Below, piece by piece: positions 19,105 to 26,252 of a stretch of 61,825 nucleotides of DNA. The stretch covers positions 1-61,825 of the forward strand of contig JAISWI010000010.1 in assembly GCA_031270865.1 (NCBI GenBank), in the 5' to 3' direction. Below the pieces are notes generated by a model that was not told the origin of the DNA, made no database searches, and saw only the letters and a list, made by a program, of their open reading frames with translations. This DNA comes from Oscillospiraceae bacterium (GTDB lineage Bacteria > Bacillota > Clostridia > Christensenellales > Aristaeellaceae). Numbering within the stretch: position 1 is the stretch's first letter; the number at the start of each line of letters is the position of its first letter. The position numbers and the translations under genes were made by a program.

Positions 19105-20094
19105 TCAGAACAGCGCGGAATCCGGGTCCAGTTTCTTCGCGACGGCGTTCGCGCAGACCACGAACACAAACCCCATTATCGACTGGAACAGCCCGACCGC
19201 CGCCGACATGCCGTAATCGTTGTTGAGCCGCAGCGCCCGGTAGACGTATGTGTCGATGACATCGGTCGTCGTCCGCAGCATGGGGTTGTCGCCGATCAGC
19301 GCGTATATCATGCCGAAGTCGCCGCTGAATATCCCGCCGATACTCATTATCAGCAGTATGGCGGTCGTGGTCTTGAGCAGCGGCAGCGTCACATATCGGA
19401 CGCGTCCCATGCGGCTGGCGCCGTCGATCGTCGCGGCCTCGTAGACCTCATGGCTGATCCCCGCGATCGTGGAAAGGTAGATGACCGTGCCGAACCCCGC
19501 GCCCTTCCACAGCCTCAGCGCGACCAGCAAGCCCGGCCAGACGGACGCGGTCTGATAGAAGTTGACAGCCTTGCCGCCGAACATCAGCAGGAGTTTGTTG
19601 ATCAACCCTTCCTTCGTCGAGAACAGGGCTATTGAGAAAACGGAAACGACCGTCCACGATATGAAGTTGGGCAGAAACATCAGCGTCTGCGAGACGCGCT
19701 TCAGCCCTTGGAGACGCGTCTCGCTCAACCCGACCGCCAGCAGCATCTGCGCGATAAGCCCGGACGATATAAACAACGCGTTCAAGTAGAACGTGTTCAG
19801 CGTGACGCGTATCCATTCGTTGGACGTAAAGAAGAAGCGGAAGTTCTCAAGCCCGACAAACCGGCTTCCCAGCCCGAAAAACGGCGCGATGGGGCTGTAG
19901 TCCACGAACGCGATGCCCAGCCCGACCATAGGCAGGTAGTTGAATATAAGGAAGAACAGAACGCCCGGCAGCACCATCAGGTAGAGGGACGGGCGCAGCG
20001 CGAGTTCGCTCAGCAAACCGCGCCGGGGGCGGCGTGGCAGCGCGGCAGCGGCGTTGTCCCGCTCGGGGAGGGTTGGGTGTGTACGCATGGGCAT
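19105..20094 (-). CDS. Carbohydrate ABC transporter permease, LplB type
   Basis: This 329-residue permease has the segments YLMVLPGVLFFLIFNYLPMVG and FVDYSPIAPFFG. Its EAA loop is YEAATIDGASRMGRVRYVTLP, and the ending DPDSALF is typical of LplB proteins. The frame is open further upstream, but the ATG at 20094 (ATG CCC ATG) follows GGGAGG closely and the extra upstream residues are low in quality, so I place the start there. It is the first gene of the second sugar operon. A well-matched promoter could not be found; a TATACT-like element lies upstream without a good -35 partner, which fits a promoter that needs an activator. Confidence 0.9.
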   Translation of the reverse strand: MPMRTHPTLPERDNAAAALPRRPRRGLLSELALRPSLYLMVLPGVLFFLIFNYLPMVGLGIAFVDYSPIAPFFGLGSRFVGLENFRFFFTSNEWIRVTLNTFYLNALFISSGLIAQMLLAVGLSETRLQGLKRVSQTLMFLPNFISWTVVSVFSIALFSTKEGLINKLLLMFGGKAVNFYQTASVWPGLLVALRLWKGAGFGTVIYLSTIAGISHEVYEAATIDGASRMGRVRYVTLPLLKTTTAILLIMSIGGIFSGDFGMIYALIGDNPMLRTTTDVIDTYVYRALRLNNDYGMSAAVGLFQSIMGFVFVVCANAVAKKLDPDSALF

Positions 20095-20360
20095 GCCGCC
20101 TCCCGCCTCTAAGCGCTGTGATCCATACGCGCAGTATAGCTTGTATTTCGGCCGCGCGGTAGTTGAAAAGTTAACGGAAGGCGGCGGTGTTAATAATTGC
20201 AGTGCGGGGTTGGGCGAGGCGGGCCAGGGCTGCTTTACGCGGAGTATCTGAAAATATAACATTAGCGTCTCCGCTGCCGACAGTTTTCACTTTCCTGGAG
20301 GCGCTTGATCCTGAAAAACCAGCCCCTTGAATAACGCGGGGCGGCGCAAGCGAAACCCCA

Positions 20361-20389
20361 TTGACAAACCCCACAATATATGGTAGAGT
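20361..20389 (+). promoter_or_regulatory. Promoter of the feoA genes
   Basis: TTGACA (20361-20366) and TAGAGT (20384-20389) are 17 bases apart, 52 bp before the first feoA start. A palindrome overlaps the expected transcription start. Confidence 0.6.
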
Positions 20390-20393
20390 CAGA

Positions 20394-20415
20394 AAGGTTA
20401 GCGCAACCTAACCTT
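20394..20415 (+). promoter_or_regulatory. Palindromic operator, DtxR/IdeR-like iron box candidate
   Basis: AAGGTTAG (20394-20401) and CTAACCTT (20408-20415) are perfect inverted arms around six bases, placed at the likely transcription start of feoA. The AGGTTAG/CTAACCT half-sites match those of DtxR/IdeR iron boxes, although the spacing is wider than in the classical box. Iron-dependent repression is the natural guess. Confidence 0.5.
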
Positions 20416-20440
20416 CTACACCGCTTTATAAGGACGGGGA

Positions 20441-20656
20441 ATGATGATGCCGTTGACATTGGCGAAGGTTGGCGAAGAATCCTCCATCAAGAAGGTGGGC
20501 GGCAGGGAGGATACGCGGCAGTTCCTCTCGAAGCTGGGGTTCGTGCCCGGCGCGAGGATATCCGTGGTGACGGAGATCAGCGGGAACATGATAGTGAGCG
20601 TCAAGGAATCGCGCGTCGCCATCAGCCGCGAGATGGCCGCGAAGATAATCGTGTGA
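20441..20656 (+). CDS. feoA: FeoA ferrous iron transport accessory protein
   Basis: The 71-residue protein is a single SH3-like FeoA domain. It shows VGGREDTRQFLSKLGFVPGA, then ISVVTEISGNMIVSVKESRVAISREMAAKIIV, the usual beta-barrel with an LG-GxxPG turn. FeoA normally binds the FeoB transporter in the membrane and modulates Fe(II) uptake. AAGGACGGGGA precedes three successive ATG codons (20441, 20444, 20447), so the exact first residue is uncertain by two. It lies behind an iron-box-like operator and 9 bp before a second feoA. No feoB follows, which is unusual. Confidence 0.9.
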   Translation: MMMPLTLAKVGEESSIKKVGGREDTRQFLSKLGFVPGARISVVTEISGNMIVSVKESRVAISREMAAKIIV

Positions 20657-20665
20657 GGTGGGGCG

Positions 20666-20896
20666 ATGGCTACATTGAGGGAGGCGCGGCCCGGCCAGAC
20701 CGCGGTTGTATCGAGGATTAACGGACAAGGTCCCGTAAAGCGCCGGATCATGGAGATGGGCGTCACCAAGGGCGTTGAGGTGTTCGTGCGCAAGGTCGCG
20801 CCGCTGGGCGATCCCATCGAGGTGACCGTGCGCGGGTATGAGTTATCGCTGCGCAAGGCCGACGCGGAACAGATCGACGTGGAGTATTTGGCGTGA
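20666..20896 (+). CDS. feoA: Second FeoA-domain protein
   Basis: The 76-residue FeoA-domain protein includes VSRINGQGPVKRRIMEMGVT and DPIEVTVRGYELSLRKADAEQIDVEYL, with the family's GYxLSLR strand. A tandem of two feoA genes before feoB is a common arrangement in Clostridia, but here two hairpins and a convergent nifB-like gene follow instead. The protein may act with a FeoB coded elsewhere. GAGG lies about 7 bases upstream of the ATG. Confidence 0.9.
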   Translation: MATLREARPGQTAVVSRINGQGPVKRRIMEMGVTKGVEVFVRKVAPLGDPIEVTVRGYELSLRKADAEQIDVEYLA

Positions 20897-20901
20897 CAGA
20901 C

Positions 20902-20963
20902 GGGGATCCCAGCGTCTGGTTGCCTGGGATCGCCCCCTCTGTCGTAACGAAGGCAGAGGGGGC
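20902..20963 (+). terminator. Two consecutive hairpins between convergent feoA and nifB-like genes
   Basis: GATCCCAG (20905-20912) pairs with CTGGGATC (20924-20931). GCCCCCTCTG (20932-20941) pairs with CAGAGGGGGC (20954-20963). They separate convergent transcripts and probably stop transcription from both sides. Confidence 0.6.
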
Positions 20964-21033
20964 GAAGCGAACCCCGCCGCTGGCGGCAGAAAGCGTTCCT
21001 GGCTAATGGTATATGAGCGTGACAGCCGATCAC

Positions 21034-21927
21034 TCACCCATGCGAGAACGTCTCCTGCTCGACAACCCTCCTCAACCCCAATTCCGCCGATATGTCATGC
21101 CCGCCGGGTACGCCTATCGCGTCCGCGCGGCAGTGCTGACAGTGCCGGAACACCTCTATATACTCCGACGCGACTACCCGCGCCGCGTCTATCTCCGCGC
21201 AGGTGGGCAGCGCCTCCCCGGCCAGCTCGTGCCGCGGTATCAGCGGGATGATGTTGTACAGCTTCGCCCCGGCGGACGATACCGCGCGGGCGATCTCCGC
21301 GATGCGCTGACCATTCAGGCGCGGCGCCAGCACCGTGTTCGCCTTCACGATGATCCCGGCGTCGGCGGCCTGCCGTATGCCCGACAACTGGTTCCTGATG
21401 AGTATGACGCCAGCCTCCGCGCCGCTTAACGCGCGGCCTTTGTATACGATGCCCGCGCACAGCCCGGCCAGCCGCTCCGGGTCGACCTCGTTGACCGTGA
21501 CCGTCAGCGTATCCAGCCCGACGTCGATCAGCTCCTTTATCCGGTCGGGCAGCATCAAGCCGTTGGTCGACATACACAGCACGGAGTCGGGGAACGCCTC
21601 CTTCACCAGGCGGAACGTCTCCAGCGCGTGCGGCGTGGCCAGCGCGTCGCCCGGCCCGGCTATGCCCACAACCCTCAGGTCGGGCGATACCTCCCGCGCC
21701 CGGCGTACCGTGTCGACCGCCTCAGCCGGCGTGATCACCCGCGAGGTAACGCCGGGCCGGTTCTCCCAATCGTTCAGAACGCGGCTGCAGAACCGGCAGG
21801 CCAGGTTGCACGCGGGGCTTACGGGCAGATGAATGCGCCCGCGCGCGCTCTTGCGCCCGATGGCGAAGCATGGATGCAGTTCAGATAACGCGCGTCCGTC
21901 ACGCGTAGTCCACTTGGGCTGCGACAT
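21034..21927 (-). CDS. NifB-like radical SAM cofactor maturase
   Basis: The 297-residue protein is a NifB-type radical SAM enzyme; true NifB builds the 8Fe-9S-carbide precursor of nitrogenase cofactors. Visible marks are HPCF at 18-21, HLPVSPACNLACRFC with the CX3CX2C cluster cysteines 40, 44 and 47, NRPGVT, the segment VVGIAGPGDALATPHALETF, STNGLMLP, TVTVNEVDPE, and a C-terminal HCQHCRADAIG. It lacks the C-terminal NifX domain found in many NifB proteins; a separate NifX-like gene overlaps its start. The ATG at 21927 has AAGGAG 9 bases upstream. It is the last gene of the minus-strand nifH-nifX-nifB unit, so it probably supplies the metallocluster to the divergent NifDK-like enzyme. Confidence 0.88.
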   Translation of the reverse strand: MSQPKWTTRDGRALSELHPCFAIGRKSARGRIHLPVSPACNLACRFCSRVLNDWENRPGVTSRVITPAEAVDTVRRAREVSPDLRVVGIAGPGDALATPHALETFRLVKEAFPDSVLCMSTNGLMLPDRIKELIDVGLDTLTVTVNEVDPERLAGLCAGIVYKGRALSGAEAGVILIRNQLSGIRQAADAGIIVKANTVLAPRLNGQRIAEIARAVSSAGAKLYNIIPLIPRHELAGEALPTCAEIDAARVVASEYIEVFRHCQHCRADAIGVPGGHDISAELGLRRVVEQETFSHG

Positions 21928-22282
21928 CGCGATCATCTCCTTCCGTCCGGTCCAGGTATGCCGCTATACTCCGCGCCGCCTCATCCGCGAAACCCGCGTA
22001 CTCGAACGCCGCGATCCCCCGCGCCTCCAACCGCGCCGACGCCCCCGGCCCGATCCTCGCCGCGGCGACCGCGCGGCAGTCGCCCAGCATGCCGATCAAC
22101 GCGTCCAGCGCCGCGTCGTCGTGCCCGCCCGCCGCGCAGATTGCCGGAAGCTCCCGCGCCTGGGCGCTTACCACCATGTCGGACGCGGCGTCGGCCACTG
22201 TCCAGCGCTCGCACCGCCCGAAGTGCCGCGATACCACCTTCCCGTCAGGCGCGGCGAGGGCGATCCTATATGTTCTGCCCAT
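21899..22282 (-). CDS. NifX/NafY-like dinitrogenase iron-molybdenum cofactor-binding domain protein
   Basis: The 127-residue protein belongs to the NifX/NafY/NifB-C-terminal superfamily (ribonuclease-H-like fold) that carries or holds nitrogenase cofactor precursors. YRIALAAPDGKVVSRHFGRC at the N-terminus, with His20 and Cys24, is the family's opening, followed by ICAAGGHDDAALDALIG and CRAVAAARIGPGASARLEARG. The start overlaps the end of the NifH-like gene by 17 bp and its end overlaps the nifB-like start by 29 bp, so the three genes are translationally coupled. It may pass the NifB product to the NifDK-like protein. A similar protein is coded at 27219. Confidence 0.82.
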   Translation of the reverse strand: MGRTYRIALAAPDGKVVSRHFGRCERWTVADAASDMVVSAQARELPAICAAGGHDDAALDALIGMLGDCRAVAAARIGPGASARLEARGIAAFEYAGFADEAARSIAAYLDRTEGDDRDVAAQVDYA

Positions 22283-23138
22283 CGGACTCAAACGACTTAT
22301 TGGATAAAGCCAGCAGCTCGTCGGCCCATCCCGCCGCCCATTGCCGAAGGTCCTGCACGCTAAGCGGCGAGGGCGTGTCGGACTTCTCATGCTCGGCGAC
22401 GCGCTTGGCTAGTTCGGTGTAAACGGCGGCCTGCTCGGAATCGGGCGCGGCCTCGACGACCGTCTTCCCCTTCAACTCACACTGCGTGACCGTGACCGAT
22501 CGCGGCACGTATGACATGATCCGCGTGCGGGTCTTCTCGGCGAAGTCGTCAACGATGGCCCTGGCGTAAGGCTGGTTGATCGAGTTGGCGATGATGCCGC
22601 CCAGCAAGGCCCCGCCGGCGTTGGAATACTTGGCGATCCCCTTGAACAGGTTGTTGGCCGCGTATACCGCCATGAAATCCGCCGACGACACGGTGAACAC
22701 ATGCTGCGCGATCCCCTCGCGGATGGGCATGGCGAACCCGCCGCACACCACGTCGCCCAGCACGTCGTATATCACAACGTCAAGCTCCAGCTCCTCGAAC
22801 GCGCGCTGCTGCTTGAACAGCTCCACCGCCGTGATGATCCCCCGCCCGGCGCATCCAACGCCCGGCGCGGGCCCTCCGGCCTCGACGCAGTAGATGCCGT
22901 TGAATCCCGTGAATATCACGTCGCTGGCGCGGCACGCCCCGTTCTCGCGCAGGGTATCCAGCACCGTCGGGATGTACTCGCCGCCGCGCAGCGTATTGGT
23001 TGAGTCGCTCTTGGGGTCGCAGCCGAACTGCATCACCTTCAGCCCCATCCGGCTGAGCGCCGCCGATATATTCGATGTGGTCGTGGATTTCCCGATCCCG
23101 CCCTTGCCGTATATCGCGATCTGCTTGATCTTCTTCAC
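22266..23138 (-). CDS. NifH-like nitrogenase iron protein (reductase component)
   Basis: The 290-residue homodimeric ATPase would deliver electrons from a 4Fe-4S cluster to the NifDK-like partner. The P-loop is YGKGGIGKSTTT (10-21). The cluster cysteines lie in GGPAPGVGCAGRGI (Cys96) and YDVLGDVVCGGFAMP (Cys132). Switch and nucleotide regions such as GCDPKSDSTN (39-48) and AANNLFKGI are present. It departs from true NifH in STNTLRGGEYIPTVLD and in the longer C-terminus, so it looks like a nitrogenase-like rather than a diazotrophic iron protein. It is the first gene of the nifH-nifX-nifB unit, behind a strong promoter at 23193-23221 and a dyad that is shared with the divergent operon. Confidence 0.93.
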   Translation of the reverse strand: MKKIKQIAIYGKGGIGKSTTTSNISAALSRMGLKVMQFGCDPKSDSTNTLRGGEYIPTVLDTLRENGACRASDVIFTGFNGIYCVEAGGPAPGVGCAGRGIITAVELFKQQRAFEELELDVVIYDVLGDVVCGGFAMPIREGIAQHVFTVSSADFMAVYAANNLFKGIAKYSNAGGALLGGIIANSINQPYARAIVDDFAEKTRTRIMSYVPRSVTVTQCELKGKTVVEAAPDSEQAAVYTELAKRVAEHEKSDTPSPLSVQDLRQWAAGWADELLALSNKSFESDGQNI

Positions 23139-23155
23139 CGCAACGCCTCCCTTAA

Positions 23156-23178
23156 ATTCATATTAATCAGATATGATA
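23156..23178 (-). promoter_or_regulatory. Operator dyad 1 in front of the nifH-like gene
   Basis: ATTCATA (23156-23162), nine bases, then TATGATA (23172-23178). It lies just downstream of the expected start of the minus-strand transcript. The same pattern recurs at 23230-23252. Confidence 0.6.
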
Positions 23179-23192
23179 TATTGCTACGGATT

Positions 23193-23221
23193 ATTCTACT
23201 TCATTGTTAGCCGGATGTCAA
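23193..23221 (-). promoter_or_regulatory. Promoter of the nifH-nifX-nifB-like genes
   Basis: On the minus strand TTGACA (23216-23221) and TAGAAT (23193-23198) are 17 bases apart, a near-consensus vegetative promoter 55 bp before the nifH-like ATG. Confidence 0.7.
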
Positions 23222-23229
23222 CCGTCAAT

Positions 23230-23252
23230 ATTCATATAATTCCGGTATGAAT
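23230..23252 (+). promoter_or_regulatory. Operator dyad 2 in front of the nifKD-like operon
   Basis: ATTCATA (23230-23236), nine bases, then TATGAAT (23246-23252): a perfect 7-bp inverted repeat immediately upstream of the -35 element at 23259. Confidence 0.6.
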
Positions 23253-23258
23253 TTATGC

Positions 23259-23288
23259 TTGACAAATAGCCCGATTCCGGGTTAAGAT
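23259..23288 (+). promoter_or_regulatory. Promoter of the nifKD-like operon
   Basis: TTGACA (23259-23264) and TAAGAT (23283-23288) are 18 bases apart. A TATAAT at 23295-23300 is a second possible -10. The leader to the first ATG is about 60 bases. Confidence 0.6.
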
Positions 23289-23356
23289 TAGGCATATAAT
23301 TCACACTGGTATAGTATGATTAGTATCCTGCTTCCAGTGAAAGGACGGTGGCCCGG

Positions 23357-24691
23357 ATGTCTGACTTCATCGAGCGCGCGAAGTTCTCCTGCGCCCTGGG
23401 CGGGGCGCTCACAACAATCGAGGGCATACCCCGCGCGGTGCCCATCGTGCACGCGGCCGGCGGGTGCGCGTCCGCGCTTTCGGGCACGTATAACCTGGCC
23501 GCTGGCTATCGCGGGATCGGTTACTGCGGCGGCAACATGATCCCCACGACGAACATCGCGGAGAACAACGTGGTCTTCGGCGGCGAGGAGCGGCTTGAGG
23601 AGCAGATAGAGGCCACGCTCAAGGCGCTGGACGCGGACCTGTATATAGTCGTGTCCGGCTGCCAGGTGGAGATAATCGGCGACGATACCGTCGCGGTCGC
23701 GAACCGTTACAGGAACAGGGGGGTCGTCGGCGCGTCAACGCCGGGTTTCTCCGGCAACACGTATAAAGGGTACGACGCGGTGATGACCACCCTTATCAAT
23801 AACGTCATAGAGCGCGCCGACGAGAAGGACCCGGCGGCGGTCAACATCCTGGGCGTGGTGCCCGGCCACGACGTGTTCTTCCGTGGCAACCTGGATGAGA
23901 TAAGGTCGCTGCTCGCGTCCATAGGCGTTAAGGCGAACACGTTTTTCGGCACGGGCGAGAGCGTCGCCGCCATACGCGGGTACGGCAGCGCGTCGCTGAA
24001 CATCGTCCTGTCGCCGCAGGCCGGCCTGGACAGCGCGAAGGCGTTCGAGCGCGAGCACGGCATACCCTACGTCACCGCCGAGATACCCATCGGCCCGACC
24101 GGGACGGAGGAATTCCTGCGCGGGATCGCGCGCGCGCTTAACATAGACGGCGCGGTAGTCGACGGGGTAGTCGCCCGCGAGACGAAGGTTTACTATTCGT
24201 TCCTGGAACGCCTGGTAGACATTTACGCCGACCTGGACTTCCAGCGCTGGCTGATCGTCGCCGCGGACAGCTACTACGCGCACGCGCTGACCCGATACCT
24301 GGCCAACGACCTGGGCTGGATACCATTCGTCACGAACATCCACGACATAGAGGAGGAACACGCGCAGGCCCGCTACGACGAGCTGTTCCGGGACGTCGAC
24401 TCGCGGCACAAGCCGCTGGTTCTGTTCGAGCGCAACCCGTCGGAACTGCTGGAGGAGGTCCGCCGCGCGTGGCCGGACAACCACAACGAGAAGTATTATA
24501 ACGCGCTGTCCCCGGCGTATGTCGTGGGTTCCGTCACCGAGCGCGGCCTGGCGGAGAAGCTGGGCGCAGGGTTCCTGTCCGTCGCGTTCCCGGTAAGCAA
24601 CCGCGTGATACTCAACAAGCGTATCGCCGGGTGGAACGGCGCGTTGACGCTGGTCGAAGATCTGATAACCAGCCTGGTATCGTCGCGATAG
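23357..24691 (+). CDS. NifK-like (beta) subunit of a nitrogenase-like component 1
   Basis: The 444-residue protein belongs to the nitrogenase component 1 family. Three P-cluster-type cysteines are in place: FSCALGGAL (Cys12), VHAAGGCASAL (Cys37, 25 residues later as in NifK) and VVSGCQVEIIGDD (Cys102). The position that holds the FeMo-cofactor cysteine in the alpha subunit is not a cysteine here (SLNIVLSPQAGLDSAKAFER), which is why I call it the beta-like chain. It is shorter than true NifK (about 520), lacking the N-terminal extension. I chose the ATG at 23357, with AAAGGA 11 bases upstream; a GTG at 23348 is too close to that site. It is the first gene of the plus-strand operon and should form a heterotetramer with the next product. 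Confidence 0.85.
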   Translation: MSDFIERAKFSCALGGALTTIEGIPRAVPIVHAAGGCASALSGTYNLAAGYRGIGYCGGNMIPTTNIAENNVVFGGEERLEEQIEATLKALDADLYIVVSGCQVEIIGDDTVAVANRYRNRGVVGASTPGFSGNTYKGYDAVMTTLINNVIERADEKDPAAVNILGVVPGHDVFFRGNLDEIRSLLASIGVKANTFFGTGESVAAIRGYGSASLNIVLSPQAGLDSAKAFEREHGIPYVTAEIPIGPTGTEEFLRGIARALNIDGAVVDGVVARETKVYYSFLERLVDIYADLDFQRWLIVAADSYYAHALTRYLANDLGWIPFVTNIHDIEEEHAQARYDELFRDVDSRHKPLVLFERNPSELLEEVRRAWPDNHNEKYYNALSPAYVVGSVTERGLAEKLGAGFLSVAFPVSNRVILNKRIAGWNGALTLVEDLITSLVSSR

Positions 24692-24704
24692 AGGAGGAAG
24701 CAAC

Positions 24705-26252
24705 ATGTCTAAATATTCAGACGAACTGTCCTACGGGTTCACCGCGGCGCTGGCCCCGCCCGTGCGCGAGACGCGGATCGGGGTATGCTCCGCCTACTGC
24801 GGCGGCTGCTCCCAGCTTCGCGGCGACGTCAACAGCGGCTGCGCCCAGCTCCAGCGGCGCAAGTTCGACCAGAGCGGCGGCTGTCAGCTGAACCTGGCCA
24901 GCGGGATAGTCTCGTCGCTGACCAACGTCGTGATGATCACCCACTCGCCTCTGGGCTGCAACTCCCGGTATGTCGCCATGGGCGGCATGCGCCGCATGAT
25001 GCGCGCGTCCAAGGGGAAGGCCGACGAGGAATTCATATGGCTGCATACCAACATGGGCGAGCTGGACGTCGTTCAGGGCGGCATAGACAAACTGCGCAAG
25101 GCCGTCCTCTACGCCGAGAAGCAGTATCACCCCGAGGCGATCATAATCGCCAACGGCTGCGTTCCCGGCATCATCGGCGACGATATCGACTCGCTGTGTC
25201 AGGAGCTGGCGGACCAGGTCTCGGCGAAGCTCGTGCCCATCCACTGCGAGGGGTTCAAGAGCCGCTACGTCGCGTCCGGCTACGACAGCGCGTATCACGG
25301 CGTGCTGCGCTTCCTGATCGATCCTTACGAGCGGTACGACAAGGCCCTGAACCACGCCAGCGGCTCGCGCGACGAGGGCGAGGAACGCTTCCGATTCAAA
25401 CAAAGCCGCACGGTGAACCTGTTCAACGTCGGCTCGAACAGCAACGGCGACGAGGTGGAGCTGTGCCGCGTCGTTAAGGCGCTGGGCCTGAACCCGCGCT
25501 TCCTGCCTCTGCACGCCACGCTCGACGAGCTTAAGCATATCGGCGAGGCCGCGCTTAACGTCTCGGTCTGCGCCACGCACGACGATTACCTGCTTGGCCA
25601 TTTGAAGGAACGGTTCGGCACGCCTTACGTCATCGACACGCTGCCCATCGGTATCAAGAACACCAACATCTGGCTGCGCAAGATAGCGGAATTCTTCCAT
25701 CTGGAGGAGGAAGCGGAGCGGCTGATCGCGCTTGAAACCGCGCGGCTTGAGGAGGCGCTCGCGCCCATCAAGGAGCGGCTGAAGGGCAAATCCGTATTCG
25801 TAGGCGGCGGCGAGACGCGCATCCTCACCACGGCGGAGTTCTTCCACTCGCTGGGCATGAAGCTGCTGGGCGTGAAGGCGCACAACGTCGACCGCTTCGT
25901 CGAGGATATATTGGAGAACGTGACCGACGGCAAGCTGTTCGTCGAGGTCGCGGCGGGCATGCCGGCCGAGGAGCTTAACATCCTCAGCCGCTTGAAGCCA
26001 GACCTGTACTGCGGCCACGCCGGCGCTAACGGCTGGGTCACGCGGCTGGGCATACCCACCATGCCGCTGTTCGGCCAGACGCTCAACTACATGGGCTACG
26101 CGGGCGCGTTCGAGCTGGCGCGGAAGGCCGACAAGGTCCTGCGGAACACGAACTTCGCCAAGAACATCTCGCGCAACGTCGAGCTTCCGCTCAGCGAGGC
26201 GTGGATGGCCAGCGACGTCAAAGACAATATCAAGGAGCGTGAGAACGCATGA
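24705..26252 (+). CDS. NifD-like (alpha) subunit of a nitrogenase-like component 1
   Basis: The 515-residue protein is the catalytic-type chain. P-cluster cysteines are Cys60 ([11 protein letters not shown]), Cys85 ([10 protein letters not shown]) and Cys152 ([16 protein letters not shown]). Cys289 in [20 protein letters not shown] lines up with NifD Cys275, the cofactor ligand. The histidine that binds the other end of the nitrogenase cofactor (NifD His442, in MHSWDYSGPYHG) seems to be replaced: here the segment is [19 protein letters not shown], with Gln458 near that place. Before Cys60 the N-terminus has an extra cysteine group (Cys28, 32, 35, 46), unusual for the family. These points suggest a different cofactor or substrate from dinitrogen. 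It begins 13 bp after the NifK-like gene behind GAGGAGG, and its end overlaps cysK by 4 bp. Confidence 0.87.
   Translation: MSKYSDELSYGFTAALAPPVRETRIGVCSAYCGGCSQLRGDVNSGCAQLQRRKFDQSGGCQLNLASGIVSSLTNVVMITHSPLGCNSRYVAMGGMRRMMRASKGKADEEFIWLHTNMGELDVVQGGIDKLRKAVLYAEKQYHPEAIIIANGCVPGIIGDDIDSLCQELADQVSAKLVPIHCEGFKSRYVASGYDSAYHGVLRFLIDPYERYDKALNHASGSRDEGEERFRFKQSRTVNLFNVGSNSNGDEVELCRVVKALGLNPRFLPLHATLDELKHIGEAALNVSVCATHDDYLLGHLKERFGTPYVIDTLPIGIKNTNIWLRKIAEFFHLEEEAERLIALETARLEEALAPIKERLKGKSVFVGGGETRILTTAEFFHSLGMKLLGVKAHNVDRFVEDILENVTDGKLFVEVAAGMPAEELNILSRLKPDLYCGHAGANGWVTRLGIPTMPLFGQTLNYMGYAGAFELARKADKVLRNTNFAKNISRNVELPLSEAWMASDVKDNIKERENA

Noticed and set aside
21034-26252. A true nitrogen-fixation (nif) operon
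   Set aside because: NifEN, NifV and nitrogen-control genes are missing, the cofactor histidine seems replaced, and the neighbours are sulfur-related; a nitrogenase-like enzyme fits better.
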